A stretch of DNA of 64,000 bases from Actinophytocola xinjiangensis (lineage in GTDB: Bacteria > Actinomycetota > Actinomycetes > Mycobacteriales > Pseudonocardiaceae): contig NZ_MSIF01000026.1 in assembly GCF_001921215.1 (NCBI RefSeq), positions 62,001 to 126,000 of the forward strand, given 5' to 3'. Below are positions 43,394-52,308 of this stretch, piece after piece. Position 1 is the stretch's first letter. Each line of letters opens with the position of its first letter. Both the position numbers and the translations under genes were made by a program. The notes under the pieces are model-generated. The model was not told the DNA's origin, did not search any database, and saw only the letters and a list, made by a program, of their open reading frames with translations.

Positions 43394-45075
43394 GGTCGGT
43401 CCTGTTCGGAGAGCAGGTGGGCGCCGGGCGGGACCGGCACCGGCTGGGGCAGGCCCTCGTGGATCAGGTGCCACGGCGAGGGGAACTCGCCGACCGGGAC
43501 CTCGACGAGGATCGGCTCGTTGGCGGCGACGGCCTCGCGCAGCACACCGCGCAGGGCCCGCGGGTTCCAGGCGCGGTCGAAGCCGACGCCGAACGCCCCG
43601 GCCAGCGCCTGGTAGTCCGGGTTGGTCAGGTCGCTGGCGAAGTACCGTGCGCCGTAACGGTTCTTCTGGATGCGCCGGACGTTGCCGTAGTGGCCGTCGT
43701 TGAACACGACGGTGACCAGGCCGAGGTCGAAGCGCCGCGCGGTGGACAGTTCCTGCATGGTCCAGGAGAACCCGCCGTCGCCGCTGACCGAGATGACCGC
43801 GCGGTCGGGGTCGGCGGCCTTGACGCCCAGCGCGGTGGCGAAGCCGTAGCCGAGCGTGCCCTGGTAGCCGGGGCCGATGTACCCGTGGGGGTGGTAGGTC
43901 GGGAAGCACATGCTCGCCGCGTAGCCGACCTGGGTGAACTCGCTGACGAACACCCCGTCGTCGGGTAACGCGTCGCGGATGGCGGCCAGGTACTCGCGCT
44001 GCGGCCCGATGTCGGCCAGCGAGCGCGCCAGCCAGTCGCGGACCGTGGTGAACTCCTCGGTGCGGTCCTCGCGGGCCGGGCGGCCGACGGCGGCGGCGAG
44101 CGCGGCCAGGCTCAGGCCGGCGTCGCCGTGCACGGTGGCGGCCGGGGTGCGCGGGCCGGTCAGGTCCGCCGGCTCGGCGTTGACCAGGGCGATCCGGGCG
44201 CCGCCGACGTCGAGTGGGGTGCCGAAGGTGGTCAGGAAGCGGGTGCCGACGCCCAGGACGAGGTCGGCGTCCTCGCGGAAGGCCCGCAGGGCCAGGGCGT
44301 CGAAGGCGAGCCGGTGCCGGGCGTCGATGGCGCCCCGGCCGTTCTCGCTGACCACGACGGGGGCCTCCAGGGCCTCGGCCAGGTCGACCAGCGCGGTGCT
44401 GGCCCCCGTGCTCGATGACGCGGCGAGCACTCCGCCGCCGACGAGGATGAGTGGCCGGCGCGCGCCGGCCAGCAGGGCGGCGACGCGCTCCACCTCGGCC
44501 TGGTCGGGCACGACCGGTGACCCGGCCACCACCGACGGGATCGGCACGTCGGCGGTGGCCGCGAGCACGTCGGGCGGCAGTTCGAGGGCGACCGGGCGGG
44601 GGCGTCCGCCGTGCAGTTCGGCGAACGCCCTGGCGACCAGGTCGGGGATCTCGGCGGCGGTGCGCGCGGTGCCGGTCCACTTGGTGAGCCGGCGCAGCAT
44701 GCCGGTCTGGTCGGGGATCTCGTGCAGCGCGCCGGTGCCCTTGCCGATGAGCCGGGAGTCGATCTGGCCGGCGAGCAGCAGGACGCGGGAGTTGGTGGCG
44801 TAGGCGGTCGCCAGGCCGGACAGGGCGTTGAGCACGCCGGGGCCGGGCACGACCATGGCCACGCCGGGGCGGCCGGTGCTCCTGGCGTACCCGTCGGCCA
44901 TGTAGGTGGTGGCCTGCTCGTTGCGCGCGCAGAGGAACCGGACGCGGTCGGCCGCCGAGTACAGCGCGTCGGCGGCCTCGTCGAGCTGGACCCCGGGGAT
45001 GCCGAAGATCGTGTCGACGCCCTGGCCGATCAGGGACCTGACCAGGAGCCGGCCACCGGTGTCTGCTGAGTTCAC
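43390..45075 (-). CDS. Thiamine pyrophosphate-dependent enzyme (acetolactate synthase / 2-oxoacid decarboxylase-like)
   Basis: 561-residue three-domain TPP enzyme. The N-terminal domain has the catalytic Glu in RNEQATTYMADGYA and a GPGVLN motif; the C-terminal TPP site reads GDGGFSWTMQELSTA, followed by FNDGHYGN. It could act as a 2-oxoacid (e.g. arylpyruvate or benzoylformate) decarboxylase, supplying the adjacent aldehyde dehydrogenase; acetolactate synthase activity is less likely as no small subunit is nearby. I chose GTG 45075 (GGAAGGG upstream); GTG 45108 lies in the operator-like sequence and has no RBS. First gene of the eight-gene operon. Confidence 0.85.
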   Translation of the reverse strand: MNSADTGGRLLVRSLIGQGVDTIFGIPGVQLDEAADALYSAADRVRFLCARNEQATTYMADGYARSTGRPGVAMVVPGPGVLNALSGLATAYATNSRVLLLAGQIDSRLIGKGTGALHEIPDQTGMLRRLTKWTGTARTAAEIPDLVARAFAELHGGRPRPVALELPPDVLAATADVPIPSVVAGSPVVPDQAEVERVAALLAGARRPLILVGGGVLAASSSTGASTALVDLAEALEAPVVVSENGRGAIDARHRLAFDALALRAFREDADLVLGVGTRFLTTFGTPLDVGGARIALVNAEPADLTGPRTPAATVHGDAGLSLAALAAAVGRPAREDRTEEFTTVRDWLARSLADIGPQREYLAAIRDALPDDGVFVSEFTQVGYAASMCFPTYHPHGYIGPGYQGTLGYGFATALGVKAADPDRAVISVSGDGGFSWTMQELSTARRFDLGLVTVVFNDGHYGNVRRIQKNRYGARYFASDLTNPDYQALAGAFGVGFDRAWNPRALRGVLREAVAANEPILVEVPVGEFPSPWHLIHEGLPQPVPVPPGAHLLSEQDRP

Positions 45076-45109
45076 TGCGAAGCGCCCTTCCACGGATTGC
45101 GTAATCACT

Positions 45110-45121
45110 ATAATGGTTTAT
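45110..45121. promoter_or_regulatory. GntR operator candidate, site 1
   Basis: ATAATGGTTTAT at 45110-45121 lies in the gap between the leftward TPP-enzyme operon and the rightward GntR gene. A near copy (ATAATGTTTAT) is in the other divergent promoter of the island at 49726-49736. In this GC-rich setting an AT-rich shared motif stands out. TATAAT overlaps at 45109-45114 region (CTATAATGG), so it may also hold the -10 element. Confidence 0.5.
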
Positions 45122-45205
45122 GTGTATTGGGCAAGGGGTGGTTGGCGCGTGGTTCGCCGGCCGATCTCCCTAGGATGGGGCCCTGCCAGCGGAGGAGGAG
45201 AGTCC

Positions 45206-45913
45206 ATGACCGGCTCGACGCGGCGATTCGGCCGGCACCACGCGGGACGGTCGGCGGCCGACGGCATCGTGCTGGAGGTGGAGGCCCGGATCCGGGACGA
45301 GAACCTCCCCGCCGGACACCGCATCGGCACCAAGCTGGAGCTGTGCGAGGAGTTCGGTGTCGCACCGGCCACGCTCAGCGAGGCACTGCGGGTGCTGCGC
45401 GCCCGCGGCATCGTCGACGTGCGCCCCGGCCCCGGCGGCGGCACGTTCGTCGCCGACCAGTCGCCGCTGATCCGCCTGGCCCAGACCGTGCTGTCGCTGC
45501 GCGACACCGGCGCCACCGTCAACGAGGTGCTCGGTGTGCTCGACGCCCTGGACGAGGCGGTCATCCGCGACGCCGCGATCCACCGCCGGGCCAGCGACCT
45601 GCGCGACCTGGACGCGCTGATGAAGAAGCTGGCGAAGGTGTGGCACGACCCGGCGCAGGGCATCCGCTGCAACTGGCAGCTGCACCGGCGCATCGCCGAG
45701 ATCACGCCGAACGTCGTGCTGCGGGCCTTCTACCAGAACATGGTCGACTACATCGAACTGGAGCGCCAGACCTCCACAGTGGACCCCCAGGTGCCGACCT
45801 TCCTGTCCACCAGCGAGGAACGCCTGCGCATCCACTACGACATCGTCGAGGCGATCCGCTCCCAGGACGAGCGGGCGGTGCGCGCGGTGGTGCTGGCCCA
45901 CCGGTCCAACTGA
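45206..45913 (+). CDS. GntR-family (FCD-type) transcriptional regulator
   Basis: 235-residue regulator. Winged helix: ELCEEFGVAPATLSEALRVLRARGIVDVRPGPGGGTFV by sight, an HTH then wing. The C-terminal FadR/FCD-like helical domain has metal-binding-type histidines (NWQLHRRIAE, HYDIVEAI, VVLAHR). ATG 45206 follows GGAGGAGGAG. It is the only specific regulator in the 20-kb island and probably controls the three operons via the shared AT-rich motif, with an aromatic or organic acid ligand (inference). Confidence 0.88.
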   Translation: MTGSTRRFGRHHAGRSAADGIVLEVEARIRDENLPAGHRIGTKLELCEEFGVAPATLSEALRVLRARGIVDVRPGPGGGTFVADQSPLIRLAQTVLSLRDTGATVNEVLGVLDALDEAVIRDAAIHRRASDLRDLDALMKKLAKVWHDPAQGIRCNWQLHRRIAEITPNVVLRAFYQNMVDYIELERQTSTVDPQVPTFLSTSEERLRIHYDIVEAIRSQDERAVRAVVLAHRSN

Positions 45914-45929
45914 GCCGGTCACGCGCCGG

Positions 45930-47114
45930 TCACCGCGCGCCGACGTGGGAGAGCGCCAGGGCCGCGAGCGCGGCGGCCCCGTCGGCCAGCACCGCGTCGT
46001 CGAACACCGCGCGCGGTGAGTGGTTGAACTCGGCGGTGTCCGGGTCGAGGCCGGGCGGGGTCGCGCCGAGCAGCAGGAACGCGCCCGGCACCCGCTCCAG
46101 GACGTAGCTGAAGTCCTCCGAGGCCATCAGCGGGTGGTCGCGGCGCACCGCGCGGTCGGCCCCGAACAGCTCACCGAGCACCGCCAGCGACCGCCGCGCG
46201 AGGTCGTCGTCGTTGACCGTGACCGGGTAGCCGACCCGCAGGTCGATCTCCGCCGTGCACCGGTGCGCGGCCGCGATCCCGCCGACCAGCCCGGGAAGTT
46301 CGGCACGCAGCACGTCGATCGAGTCCCTGGCGACGGTGCGCACGGTGGCCCGCAGGGTCGCGGTGTCGTTGATGATGTTGGACGCCTGCCCGGCGGAGAG
46401 CACGGTCACCGAGATGACGACCGGCGCGCGCGGCGGGAACCGGTGGGCCGCGAGGTCCTGCAACGCCAGGATGATCTGGGCCAGCGCCGGCACCGGATCG
46501 ACGGCCTGCTGGGGTGTGGACCCGTGCCCGCCCCGGCCCCGGACGGTGATCTCCAGGACGCTGGCGCCGGCCATGACGGCTCCCGGCCGGGTGGTGAACG
46601 TGCCCGCCGGCCCGGGGACGACGTGCAGGCCGTAGGCGGCGACCGGGTGCTCGCCGGTGACCTCCAGCAGGCCCTCGTCGAGCATGTGGACCGCGCCGCC
46701 GCCGGACTCCTCCCCCGGCTGGAACATCACCACGACCGAGCCGGCGATCCGGTCGCGCCGGTCCGCGAGCAGGCGGGTGGCGCCGACGAGCCCGGCGACG
46801 TGCAGGTCGTGCCCGCAGGCGTGCATCGCACCGTTGTCGGCGGCGTAGGGCAGCCCGGTCAGCTCGGTGATCGGCAGCGCGTCCATGTCGGCCCGCAGCA
46901 GCACCGTCGGGCCCGGCCGCGCGCCCCGCACGACACCGACGACCGAGGACAGGCCGCGCCCGGTGCCCAGCTCGACGCCATGCCCGGCCAGGGCCTCCAG
47001 CACCACCCGCTGGGTGCGCGGCAGGTCGAGCCCCAGCTCGGGGTGGCGGTGCAGCTCCCGCCGCAACGCCACCAGCTCGGGCGCCAGGGCGGCGGCGCGC
47101 GTACGCAGGTCCAT
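45930..47114 (-). CDS. M20 amidohydrolase, copy 2
   Basis: 394-residue zinc amidohydrolase of the same group as copy 1: LHRHPELGLDLP, RADMDALPITELTGLPY, HACGHDLHVAG, FQPGEESGGGA and MASEDFSYV. It probably hydrolyses N-acyl amino acids or amides, with a specificity different from copy 1. Its ATG 47114 overlaps the stop of the HAD-like gene by one base; last gene of the Rieske operon. Converges on the GntR gene with 16 bp between. Confidence 0.9.
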   Translation of the reverse strand: MDLRTRAAALAPELVALRRELHRHPELGLDLPRTQRVVLEALAGHGVELGTGRGLSSVVGVVRGARPGPTVLLRADMDALPITELTGLPYAADNGAMHACGHDLHVAGLVGATRLLADRRDRIAGSVVVMFQPGEESGGGAVHMLDEGLLEVTGEHPVAAYGLHVVPGPAGTFTTRPGAVMAGASVLEITVRGRGGHGSTPQQAVDPVPALAQIILALQDLAAHRFPPRAPVVISVTVLSAGQASNIINDTATLRATVRTVARDSIDVLRAELPGLVGGIAAAHRCTAEIDLRVGYPVTVNDDDLARRSLAVLGELFGADRAVRRDHPLMASEDFSYVLERVPGAFLLLGATPPGLDPDTAEFNHSPRAVFDDAVLADGAAALAALALSHVGAR

Positions 47115-47590
47115 CAACGGGTCCTTTCCGGTAGCCGAGAGCGGATCGCGGCCAGGTCGACCCCGGCCAGGCCCCGCCGGGGATCGGTCGGCACGACCAG
47201 GCCGCCGGTGGCGTCCGGCGGGATGACCAGCGGGTCGTCGATCCAGACCCAGGGCAGGGCGGCGGCGTAGACGCGGATGGCGGCGAGCTTGTCGAACTGG
47301 ACCGGCAGCGTCGGCCACGGCCGCGACGGCAGGTCCAGCGCCGTGGCGAACGCGGTGTGGGCGTTGTGACCCCACTCGGAGATCCACACGACGTCGGTGA
47401 ACGACGCCAGGGTGGCCAGCTGGCGGGCGGTGGTCTCGGGGACCGCGACCTCCCTGGCCCACCAGCCCCAGGCCGACACCCGGATCGTGCGCACCGGCAC
47501 GGCCGGGGCGTCGTCGAGGTGGATGACGCCGGCGAGGCCGAGGAAGGCGATCGGGCGGGTGCCGGAGGTCGCCGCCGGGGTGTAGGCCAT
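47114..47590 (-). CDS. HAD-like protein of the Swiss-Army-Knife RNA repair type, catalytic Asp lost
   Basis: 158-residue protein resembling the HAD domain called HAD_SAK. The expected first motif (LDVDGVL-type, two Asp) reads FLGLAGVIHL here (G18 and A20 replace both Asp), while later HAD elements remain: DVVWISEWGHNA (motif II Ser region) and LPWVWIDDPL (acidic motif). So phosphatase activity is probably lost, or the fold serves another role. Embedded with one-base overlaps between the Rieske oxygenase and M20 genes. Family assignment is by pattern and moderate. Confidence 0.65.
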   Translation of the reverse strand: MAYTPAATSGTRPIAFLGLAGVIHLDDAPAVPVRTIRVSAWGWWAREVAVPETTARQLATLASFTDVVWISEWGHNAHTAFATALDLPSRPWPTLPVQFDKLAAIRVYAAALPWVWIDDPLVIPPDATGGLVVPTDPRRGLAGVDLAAIRSRLPERTR

Positions 47591-48756
47591 CAGTCGTCCA
47601 GGAAGTTGCCGCCGGTGATGGCGACAACCACGTCCCGGTCGTCGAACACCAGGCCCGGTGGGTCACCGCCGTCGGCGACCCGACTGATCTGCTTGGCCAT
47701 CATCCGGCGCAGCATCGCCACCCCCTGGTCGGTGGTGGTCAGGTGGTCGTCGCCGTGCAGGGTCACGGTCCCCTGGCTCTTCTGGGCCTCGTAGTCGCCG
47801 GGCATCCGCTGGTGCTCGGCGTCGGTCAGCTCCGCCCACGGCTTGCCGTCGTGGGTGGAACGCAGCCTGCGCAGGTAGTCCGGGTCGGTGGCCCTGGCGA
47901 GGGTAAAGATGTGGAACGACTCGTCGTCGCGCGGCACCACCCAGCCGAGGATGTCGGTGCGGCCGGCGGCCAGCCGAGGGCTGGCGACCACCCGCAGGTT
48001 GGGGAACATCACCTCGGTGACCCGGCGCAGCCTGCGGCCGTCGTCGAGGGTCCGCAGCTGGGTGGAGCGCACGCCCCGGTCGGTGTACTCGAACCTCACC
48101 TCCGGCATCAGGGCCATCTCCCTGACGAACTGGAAGCCGCTGAACCGGGCGTGCAGGATCGGCACGTGGAACGGGTCGAGCACGTTCTCCCAGTGCTGCA
48201 ACCAGTTGAAGTCCAACAGCTTCGGCCCGCCGCCGCCGACCCCGGAGTCGTCGGCGATCAGCAGCTCACCCTCACCGAGGTCCTCCAGCACGTCGTAGCG
48301 CGGCAGCAGCGGTTTGCGCTCGGGGTCGCCGAGGTAGGCCCAGACGAACCCGTAGCGCTCCTGGACCGGGTACCAGGGCTGGCGGATCCGGTCGCGGTGC
48401 GGCCCACCCTCGGGTTCGCACGGCTGCTCCAGGCAGTGACCGGACGGGTCGAACACCCAGCCGTGGTAGCAGCAGCGGATGCCCTCGTCCTCGACGCCGC
48501 CGTAGAACAGCGACGCGCCCCGGTGCGCGCAGCGCGGGTAGAGCAGGCCGGGGGTGCCCGAGCGGGTGCGGAACAGGATCAGCTCCTCGCCGAGCACCAG
48601 CAGCCGGCGGGGCGTGGTGGTGGCGTCGGCCGACAGCGCGACCGGCTGCCAGTAGCGGCGCAGCACCTCCCCGTAGGGGGTGCCCCGGCCGACCCCGGTG
48701 AGGTCCCGGTTCGGTTGCCCGGGGCGGAAACCGTAGGCGGTGTCGGTGTCTGTCAC
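47590..48756 (-). CDS. Rieske non-heme iron oxygenase, alpha subunit type
   Basis: 388-residue aromatic-ring oxygenase or O-demethylase component. Rieske [2Fe-2S] ligands C76-x-H78 (RCAHRG) and C95-x2-H98 (CCYHGW); mononuclear iron site in ENVLDPFHVPILH. It receives electrons from the reductase encoded just upstream. No beta subunit, so it resembles phenoxybenzoate/vanillate demethylase-type enzymes. In this context it may hydroxylate or demethylate an arylacetate to give homoprotocatechuate (inference). Confidence 0.9.
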   Translation of the reverse strand: MTDTDTAYGFRPGQPNRDLTGVGRGTPYGEVLRRYWQPVALSADATTTPRRLLVLGEELILFRTRSGTPGLLYPRCAHRGASLFYGGVEDEGIRCCYHGWVFDPSGHCLEQPCEPEGGPHRDRIRQPWYPVQERYGFVWAYLGDPERKPLLPRYDVLEDLGEGELLIADDSGVGGGGPKLLDFNWLQHWENVLDPFHVPILHARFSGFQFVREMALMPEVRFEYTDRGVRSTQLRTLDDGRRLRRVTEVMFPNLRVVASPRLAAGRTDILGWVVPRDDESFHIFTLARATDPDYLRRLRSTHDGKPWAELTDAEHQRMPGDYEAQKSQGTVTLHGDDHLTTTDQGVAMLRRMMAKQISRVADGGDPPGLVFDDRDVVVAITGGNFLDD

Positions 48757-48768
48757 GGTCCGACCTCC

Positions 48769-49695
48769 TCAGATGTCGAGTACCAGTTGGGGGGAGGTGG
48801 CGCGGGAGACGCAGATCATCAGCGTCTCGCCGGCCTCGCGTTCGTCGGGGCTCAGGATCGAGTCGCGGTGCTCGACGACGCCGTCCAGGACGCGGGTCTC
48901 GCAGGTGCCGCACACGCCCTCGCGGCACGAGCTGACCACCGGCAGGCCGGCCTCCTCGGCGCAGGCCAGGATCGAGCGGCCCGGTTCGACGACCAGCGTG
49001 CGCCCGGACCGCCCGCACTCCACGACGAACGAGCCGTCGACCCGGTCGGCCGGCACGGCCAGCGGCTGGAACCGTTCCATGTGGAGTGTTCCCTTGGGCC
49101 AGCCGGCGCGTAGCGACTCCAGCTCGTCGAGCATCGGGCGCGGGCCGCAGGCGTAGACGGCGGTGCCCTCGGCGACCTCGCCGATCCAGGCGGCCAGGTC
49201 GGCCCGACGGTCCTGTTCGGACACGAACAGTTCGGCGCCGGCGAGCAGCGGGTCGGCGGTGAACGCCATCCCGGCCGCGCGCCGGCCGAGGTAGGCCAGC
49301 CGCCAGCGGGCGCCGGCCCTGGTCAGTGCCCGGACCATCGGCAGGATCGGCGTGATGCCGATGCCGCCGGCGACCAGGACGTACTCGCGGGCGGGGACCA
49401 GCGCGAAGGTGTTGACCGGCCCGCGTGCGGTGACCACGTCCCCGGGCCGCAGCCGCTCGTGGACGAACCGGGAGCCGCCGCGCCCGCCGCGTTCCCGCAG
49501 CACCGCGACCCGCCAGCAGGACCGGTCGGCGGGGTCCGAGCACAGGGAGTACTGGCGCTCGACGCCGCCGGTCAGGACGAGGTCGACGTGGGCTCCCGGG
49601 GTCCATTCCGGCAGGTCGGCGCCGGTGGGATCGACCAGGCCGACCGAGAGCACGTCGTCGGCCTCCAGCCTGATGTCACGGACCAGCAGCTCCAC
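48769..49695 (-). CDS. Phthalate dioxygenase reductase-type ferredoxin reductase (VanB-like)
   Basis: 308-residue electron-transfer protein: FMN-binding RQYSLCSDP, NAD site GGIGITPILPM and ACGPRPML, and a C-terminal plant-type [2Fe-2S] cluster SCREGVCGTCETRVLDG with a later Cys in LMICVSRA. It passes electrons from NADH to the Rieske oxygenase encoded 12 bp downstream. First gene of the leftward operon, divergent from the HisC-like gene. Confidence 0.93.
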   Translation of the reverse strand: MELLVRDIRLEADDVLSVGLVDPTGADLPEWTPGAHVDLVLTGGVERQYSLCSDPADRSCWRVAVLRERGGRGGSRFVHERLRPGDVVTARGPVNTFALVPAREYVLVAGGIGITPILPMVRALTRAGARWRLAYLGRRAAGMAFTADPLLAGAELFVSEQDRRADLAAWIGEVAEGTAVYACGPRPMLDELESLRAGWPKGTLHMERFQPLAVPADRVDGSFVVECGRSGRTLVVEPGRSILACAEEAGLPVVSSCREGVCGTCETRVLDGVVEHRDSILSPDEREAGETLMICVSRATSPQLVLDI

Positions 49696-49725
49696 CGACG
49701 GCCTCCACGCCTGTACAAAACCACC

Positions 49726-49736
49726 ATAATGTTTAT
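49726..49736. promoter_or_regulatory. GntR operator candidate, site 2
   Basis: ATAATGTTTAT at 49726-49736, in the 93-bp gap between the ferredoxin reductase and HisC-like genes, copies site 1 (45110-45121) apart from one missing G. AT-rich flanks (ACCACCATAATG, TAGTCATTAGG) suggest a promoter as well. Confidence 0.5.
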
Positions 49737-49788
49737 AGTCATTAGGAACCTACGAGCCGCCTCGGGCGGGTGTCAAACAGGAGCCTTG

Positions 49789-50853
49789 ATGACGACTGTG
49801 CGGTTACGGGAAGACCTGGAGGCGCTGGGCGCGTACCGGCCGGGGAAGGCGCCCGTGCCGGGCGAGGGGCCCCGGTTCAAGTTGTCCTCCAACGAGAACC
49901 CGTACCCGCCGCTGCCCTCGGTCGCCGCCCGGATCGCGGAGCTGGCCGGCGGGGTCAACCGCTACCCGAACATGGCCGGGCACGCGATCACCGACCGGCT
50001 CGCCGCCCTGCACGGGGTCCCCGCCGCCCAGGTCGTGCTCGGCGCGGGCGGGGTGGAGATCCTCTCCCAGCTCATGCGGGCCACCGCCGGGGCCGGCGAC
50101 GAGATCGTCTTCGCCTGGCGCTCGTTCGAGGCCTACCCGCTGCTGGCGGTCGCGGCCGGGGCGCGGCCGGTCCAGGTGCCGCTGACCGCCGCCCACGGCC
50201 ACGACTTCGCGGCGATGCGCGCGGCGATCGGCGAGCGCACCCGCCTGGTCATCGTGTGCAACCCCAACAACCCGACCGGCACGGCGGTGGGCGCGGCCGA
50301 GCTGACCGCGTTCGTCGAGTCCGTGCCGGCCGACGTGGTGGTGCTGATCGACGAGGCCTACGTCCAGTTCAACCGGGACGCCGACGTGCCGGACGCCGTC
50401 GCGCTGGCGCGCCGGCGCCCCAACGTCGTGGTCGCGCGGACCTTCTCCAAGGCCTACGGCCTGGCCGGCCTGCGCATCGGCTACGCGCTGGCCCCCGAGC
50501 CGGTGGCCGTGGCCATGCGCAAGGTCGCGGTGCCCTTCGGCGTCACCGACCTCGCCCAGGGCGCCGCGCTGGCCTCGCTGGACGCCGAGGACGAACTGGC
50601 CGCCCGGGTCGACGACCTGGTCTCCGAGCGCGACCGGCTGGCCGGCGCGCTGGCCGACCTGGGGTGGCGGATCCCGCCCAGCCAGGCCAACTTCTTCTGG
50701 TTCCCGCTGGGCGAGCGCACCGGCGAGGGCACCGAGGTGTTCGCCCGGCACGGTGTCGTGGTCCGCCCGTTCGACGGCGAGGGCCTGCGGGTGTGCCTCG
50801 GCGACGCCGAGGCCAACGAGGCGCTGCTGGCCGCCGCGGGGGAACTGCGATGA
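49789..50853 (+). CDS. HisC-like PLP aminotransferase (histidinol-phosphate / aromatic aminotransferase)
   Basis: 354-residue class I/II aminotransferase: SSNENPYPPLP, CNPNNPTGTAV, DEAYVQF and the PLP lysine in TFSKAYGLAGLRIGYA. Sequence type is HisC, but position at the head of an aromatic catabolic operon makes an aromatic amino acid:2-oxoglutarate role more likely than histidine synthesis (inference; actinobacterial HisC paralogues called PAT act on Phe). Its stop overlaps the next ATG (ATGA at 50850). Confidence 0.88.
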   Translation: MTTVRLREDLEALGAYRPGKAPVPGEGPRFKLSSNENPYPPLPSVAARIAELAGGVNRYPNMAGHAITDRLAALHGVPAAQVVLGAGGVEILSQLMRATAGAGDEIVFAWRSFEAYPLLAVAAGARPVQVPLTAAHGHDFAAMRAAIGERTRLVIVCNPNNPTGTAVGAAELTAFVESVPADVVVLIDEAYVQFNRDADVPDAVALARRRPNVVVARTFSKAYGLAGLRIGYALAPEPVAVAMRKVAVPFGVTDLAQGAALASLDAEDELAARVDDLVSERDRLAGALADLGWRIPPSQANFFWFPLGERTGEGTEVFARHGVVVRPFDGEGLRVCLGDAEANEALLAAAGELR

Positions 50854-52307
50854 GCCACCCGCTCGGGATCAGCCCGTCCAAGATCATCGCCGTGCACCTC
50901 AACTTCCGCAGCCGGGCGGCCGAGCGCGGGCGGGTGCCGGAGGTGCCCTCCTACTTCCTCAAGCCGCCCTCGTCGCTGGCCGCCGACGGCGACGACATCG
51001 TCCGGCCGGCCGGCGCCGAGCTGCTGACCTACGAGGGCGAGATCGCCGTGGTCATCGGCACCCGGGCCAGGAACGTGCCGCGCGGGCGGGCCGCCGCGCA
51101 CATCGGCTGGTTCACCGCGAGCAACGACGTCGGCCTGCACGACCTGCGGGCGGCCGACCGGGGCTCGAACCTGCGTTCCAAGGGCTCCGACGGGTTCACC
51201 CCGCTCGGTCCGTCCCTGGTGGACGCCAGCACGGTCGACCCGGCGACGCTGCGGCTGCGGACGTGGGTCAACGGCCGGCTCGTCCAGGACACCGGCACCG
51301 ACGACATGATCTTCGACTTCGACCACCTGGTCGCCGACCTGAGCCGCACGATCACCCTGGAACCGGGCGACGTCATCCTCACCGGCACCCCCACCGGGGC
51401 GGGGATCGTGCTGCCCGGCGACGTCGTGGAGGTCGAGCTGTCCGGCGCCGGCCGGCTGACCAACACGGTCGTCGCCGGCCCCCGGCTGGCCGCCTTCGGC
51501 GCCACCCCCACGGTCAGCGACGAGGCCCGCGCCGTCGCCGGCAAACCCGCCACCCAGCTCCCCGCCCCCACCGGCACACCGGCCCCCGGCCGGCCGGACG
51601 GGCTGAGCGCGGCGACCGCGCACGCACTGTCCACCGTGGCCACCGCGACGCTGTCGGTGCAGCTGCGCAAACGCGGGCTCAACGAGGTGTTCCTGGCCGG
51701 CGTCCGCCCGGCCCACCCCGGCCAGCGGATGCTCGGCCGGGCCCGCACCCTGCGCTACCTGCCGCTGCGCGAGGACGTCTTCGAACGCATCGGCGGCGGC
51801 ATGAACGCCCAGAAACGCGCCGTCGAGTCGCTGCGGGCGGGTGACGTGCTGGTCATCGAGTGCCGGGGCGAGCCGGGCGCGGGCACCATGGGCGACATCC
51901 TGGCCACCCGCGCCCAGGTCCTCGGCGCGACCGGCATCGTCACCGACGGCGCGCTGCGCGACACCGAGGCGGTGCGCGCCCTGGACATCCCCACCTACTA
52001 CGGCGGGTCGCACGCCTCGGTGCTCGGCCGCCGGCACGTGCCGGCCGAGGTCGACGTGCCGGTCGCCTGCGGCGGCACCCTGGTCGAGCCAGGTGACGTG
52101 CTGGTCGGCGACGGCGACGGTGTCGTGGTCATCCCGCCGGCGCTGGTCGACGAGGTGGCCGCCGCCGCGCTCGCCCAGGAACGCGAGGAGGAGTTCGTCC
52201 TCGCCAGGATCCGCGCCGGCGCCAGCGTCGACGGCTGGTACCCGATGAACGCCGCCGCCCGCGCCGAGTACGAGCACACCCACCCCGACCACGGAAAGGC
52301 CATCTGA
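50850..52307 (+). CDS. FAH-RraA fusion (HpaG-like decarboxylase/isomerase plus aldolase-like domain)
   Basis: 485-residue fusion. Residues about 1-235 form a fumarylacetoacetate hydrolase fold (LTYEGEIAVVIG, SNDVGLHDLRAADRG, LEPGDVILTGTPTGAG), the type that decarboxylates 5-oxopent-3-ene-1,2,5-tricarboxylate in homoprotocatechuate breakdown. A Pro/Ala-rich linker follows. Residues about 250-485 are RraA-like (GDILATRAQVLGATGIVTDG, ALRDTEAV), a fold that includes 4-hydroxy-2-oxoacid aldolases. The two could do successive steps (inference). Confidence 0.87.
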   Translation: MSHPLGISPSKIIAVHLNFRSRAAERGRVPEVPSYFLKPPSSLAADGDDIVRPAGAELLTYEGEIAVVIGTRARNVPRGRAAAHIGWFTASNDVGLHDLRAADRGSNLRSKGSDGFTPLGPSLVDASTVDPATLRLRTWVNGRLVQDTGTDDMIFDFDHLVADLSRTITLEPGDVILTGTPTGAGIVLPGDVVEVELSGAGRLTNTVVAGPRLAAFGATPTVSDEARAVAGKPATQLPAPTGTPAPGRPDGLSAATAHALSTVATATLSVQLRKRGLNEVFLAGVRPAHPGQRMLGRARTLRYLPLREDVFERIGGGMNAQKRAVESLRAGDVLVIECRGEPGAGTMGDILATRAQVLGATGIVTDGALRDTEAVRALDIPTYYGGSHASVLGRRHVPAEVDVPVACGGTLVEPGDVLVGDGDGVVVIPPALVDEVAAAALAQEREEEFVLARIRAGASVDGWYPMNAAARAEYEHTHPDHGKAI

Positions 52308-52308
52308 G

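Noticed and set aside
43390-45108. GTG 45108 as start of the TPP enzyme
   Set aside because: It lies in the operator-like motif, without an RBS; GTG 45075 has GGAAGGG upstream and starts closer to the conserved sequence.
47114-47590. Reading the HAD-like protein as an active phosphatase
   Set aside because: Both Asp of the first HAD motif are missing in the DNA sequence.
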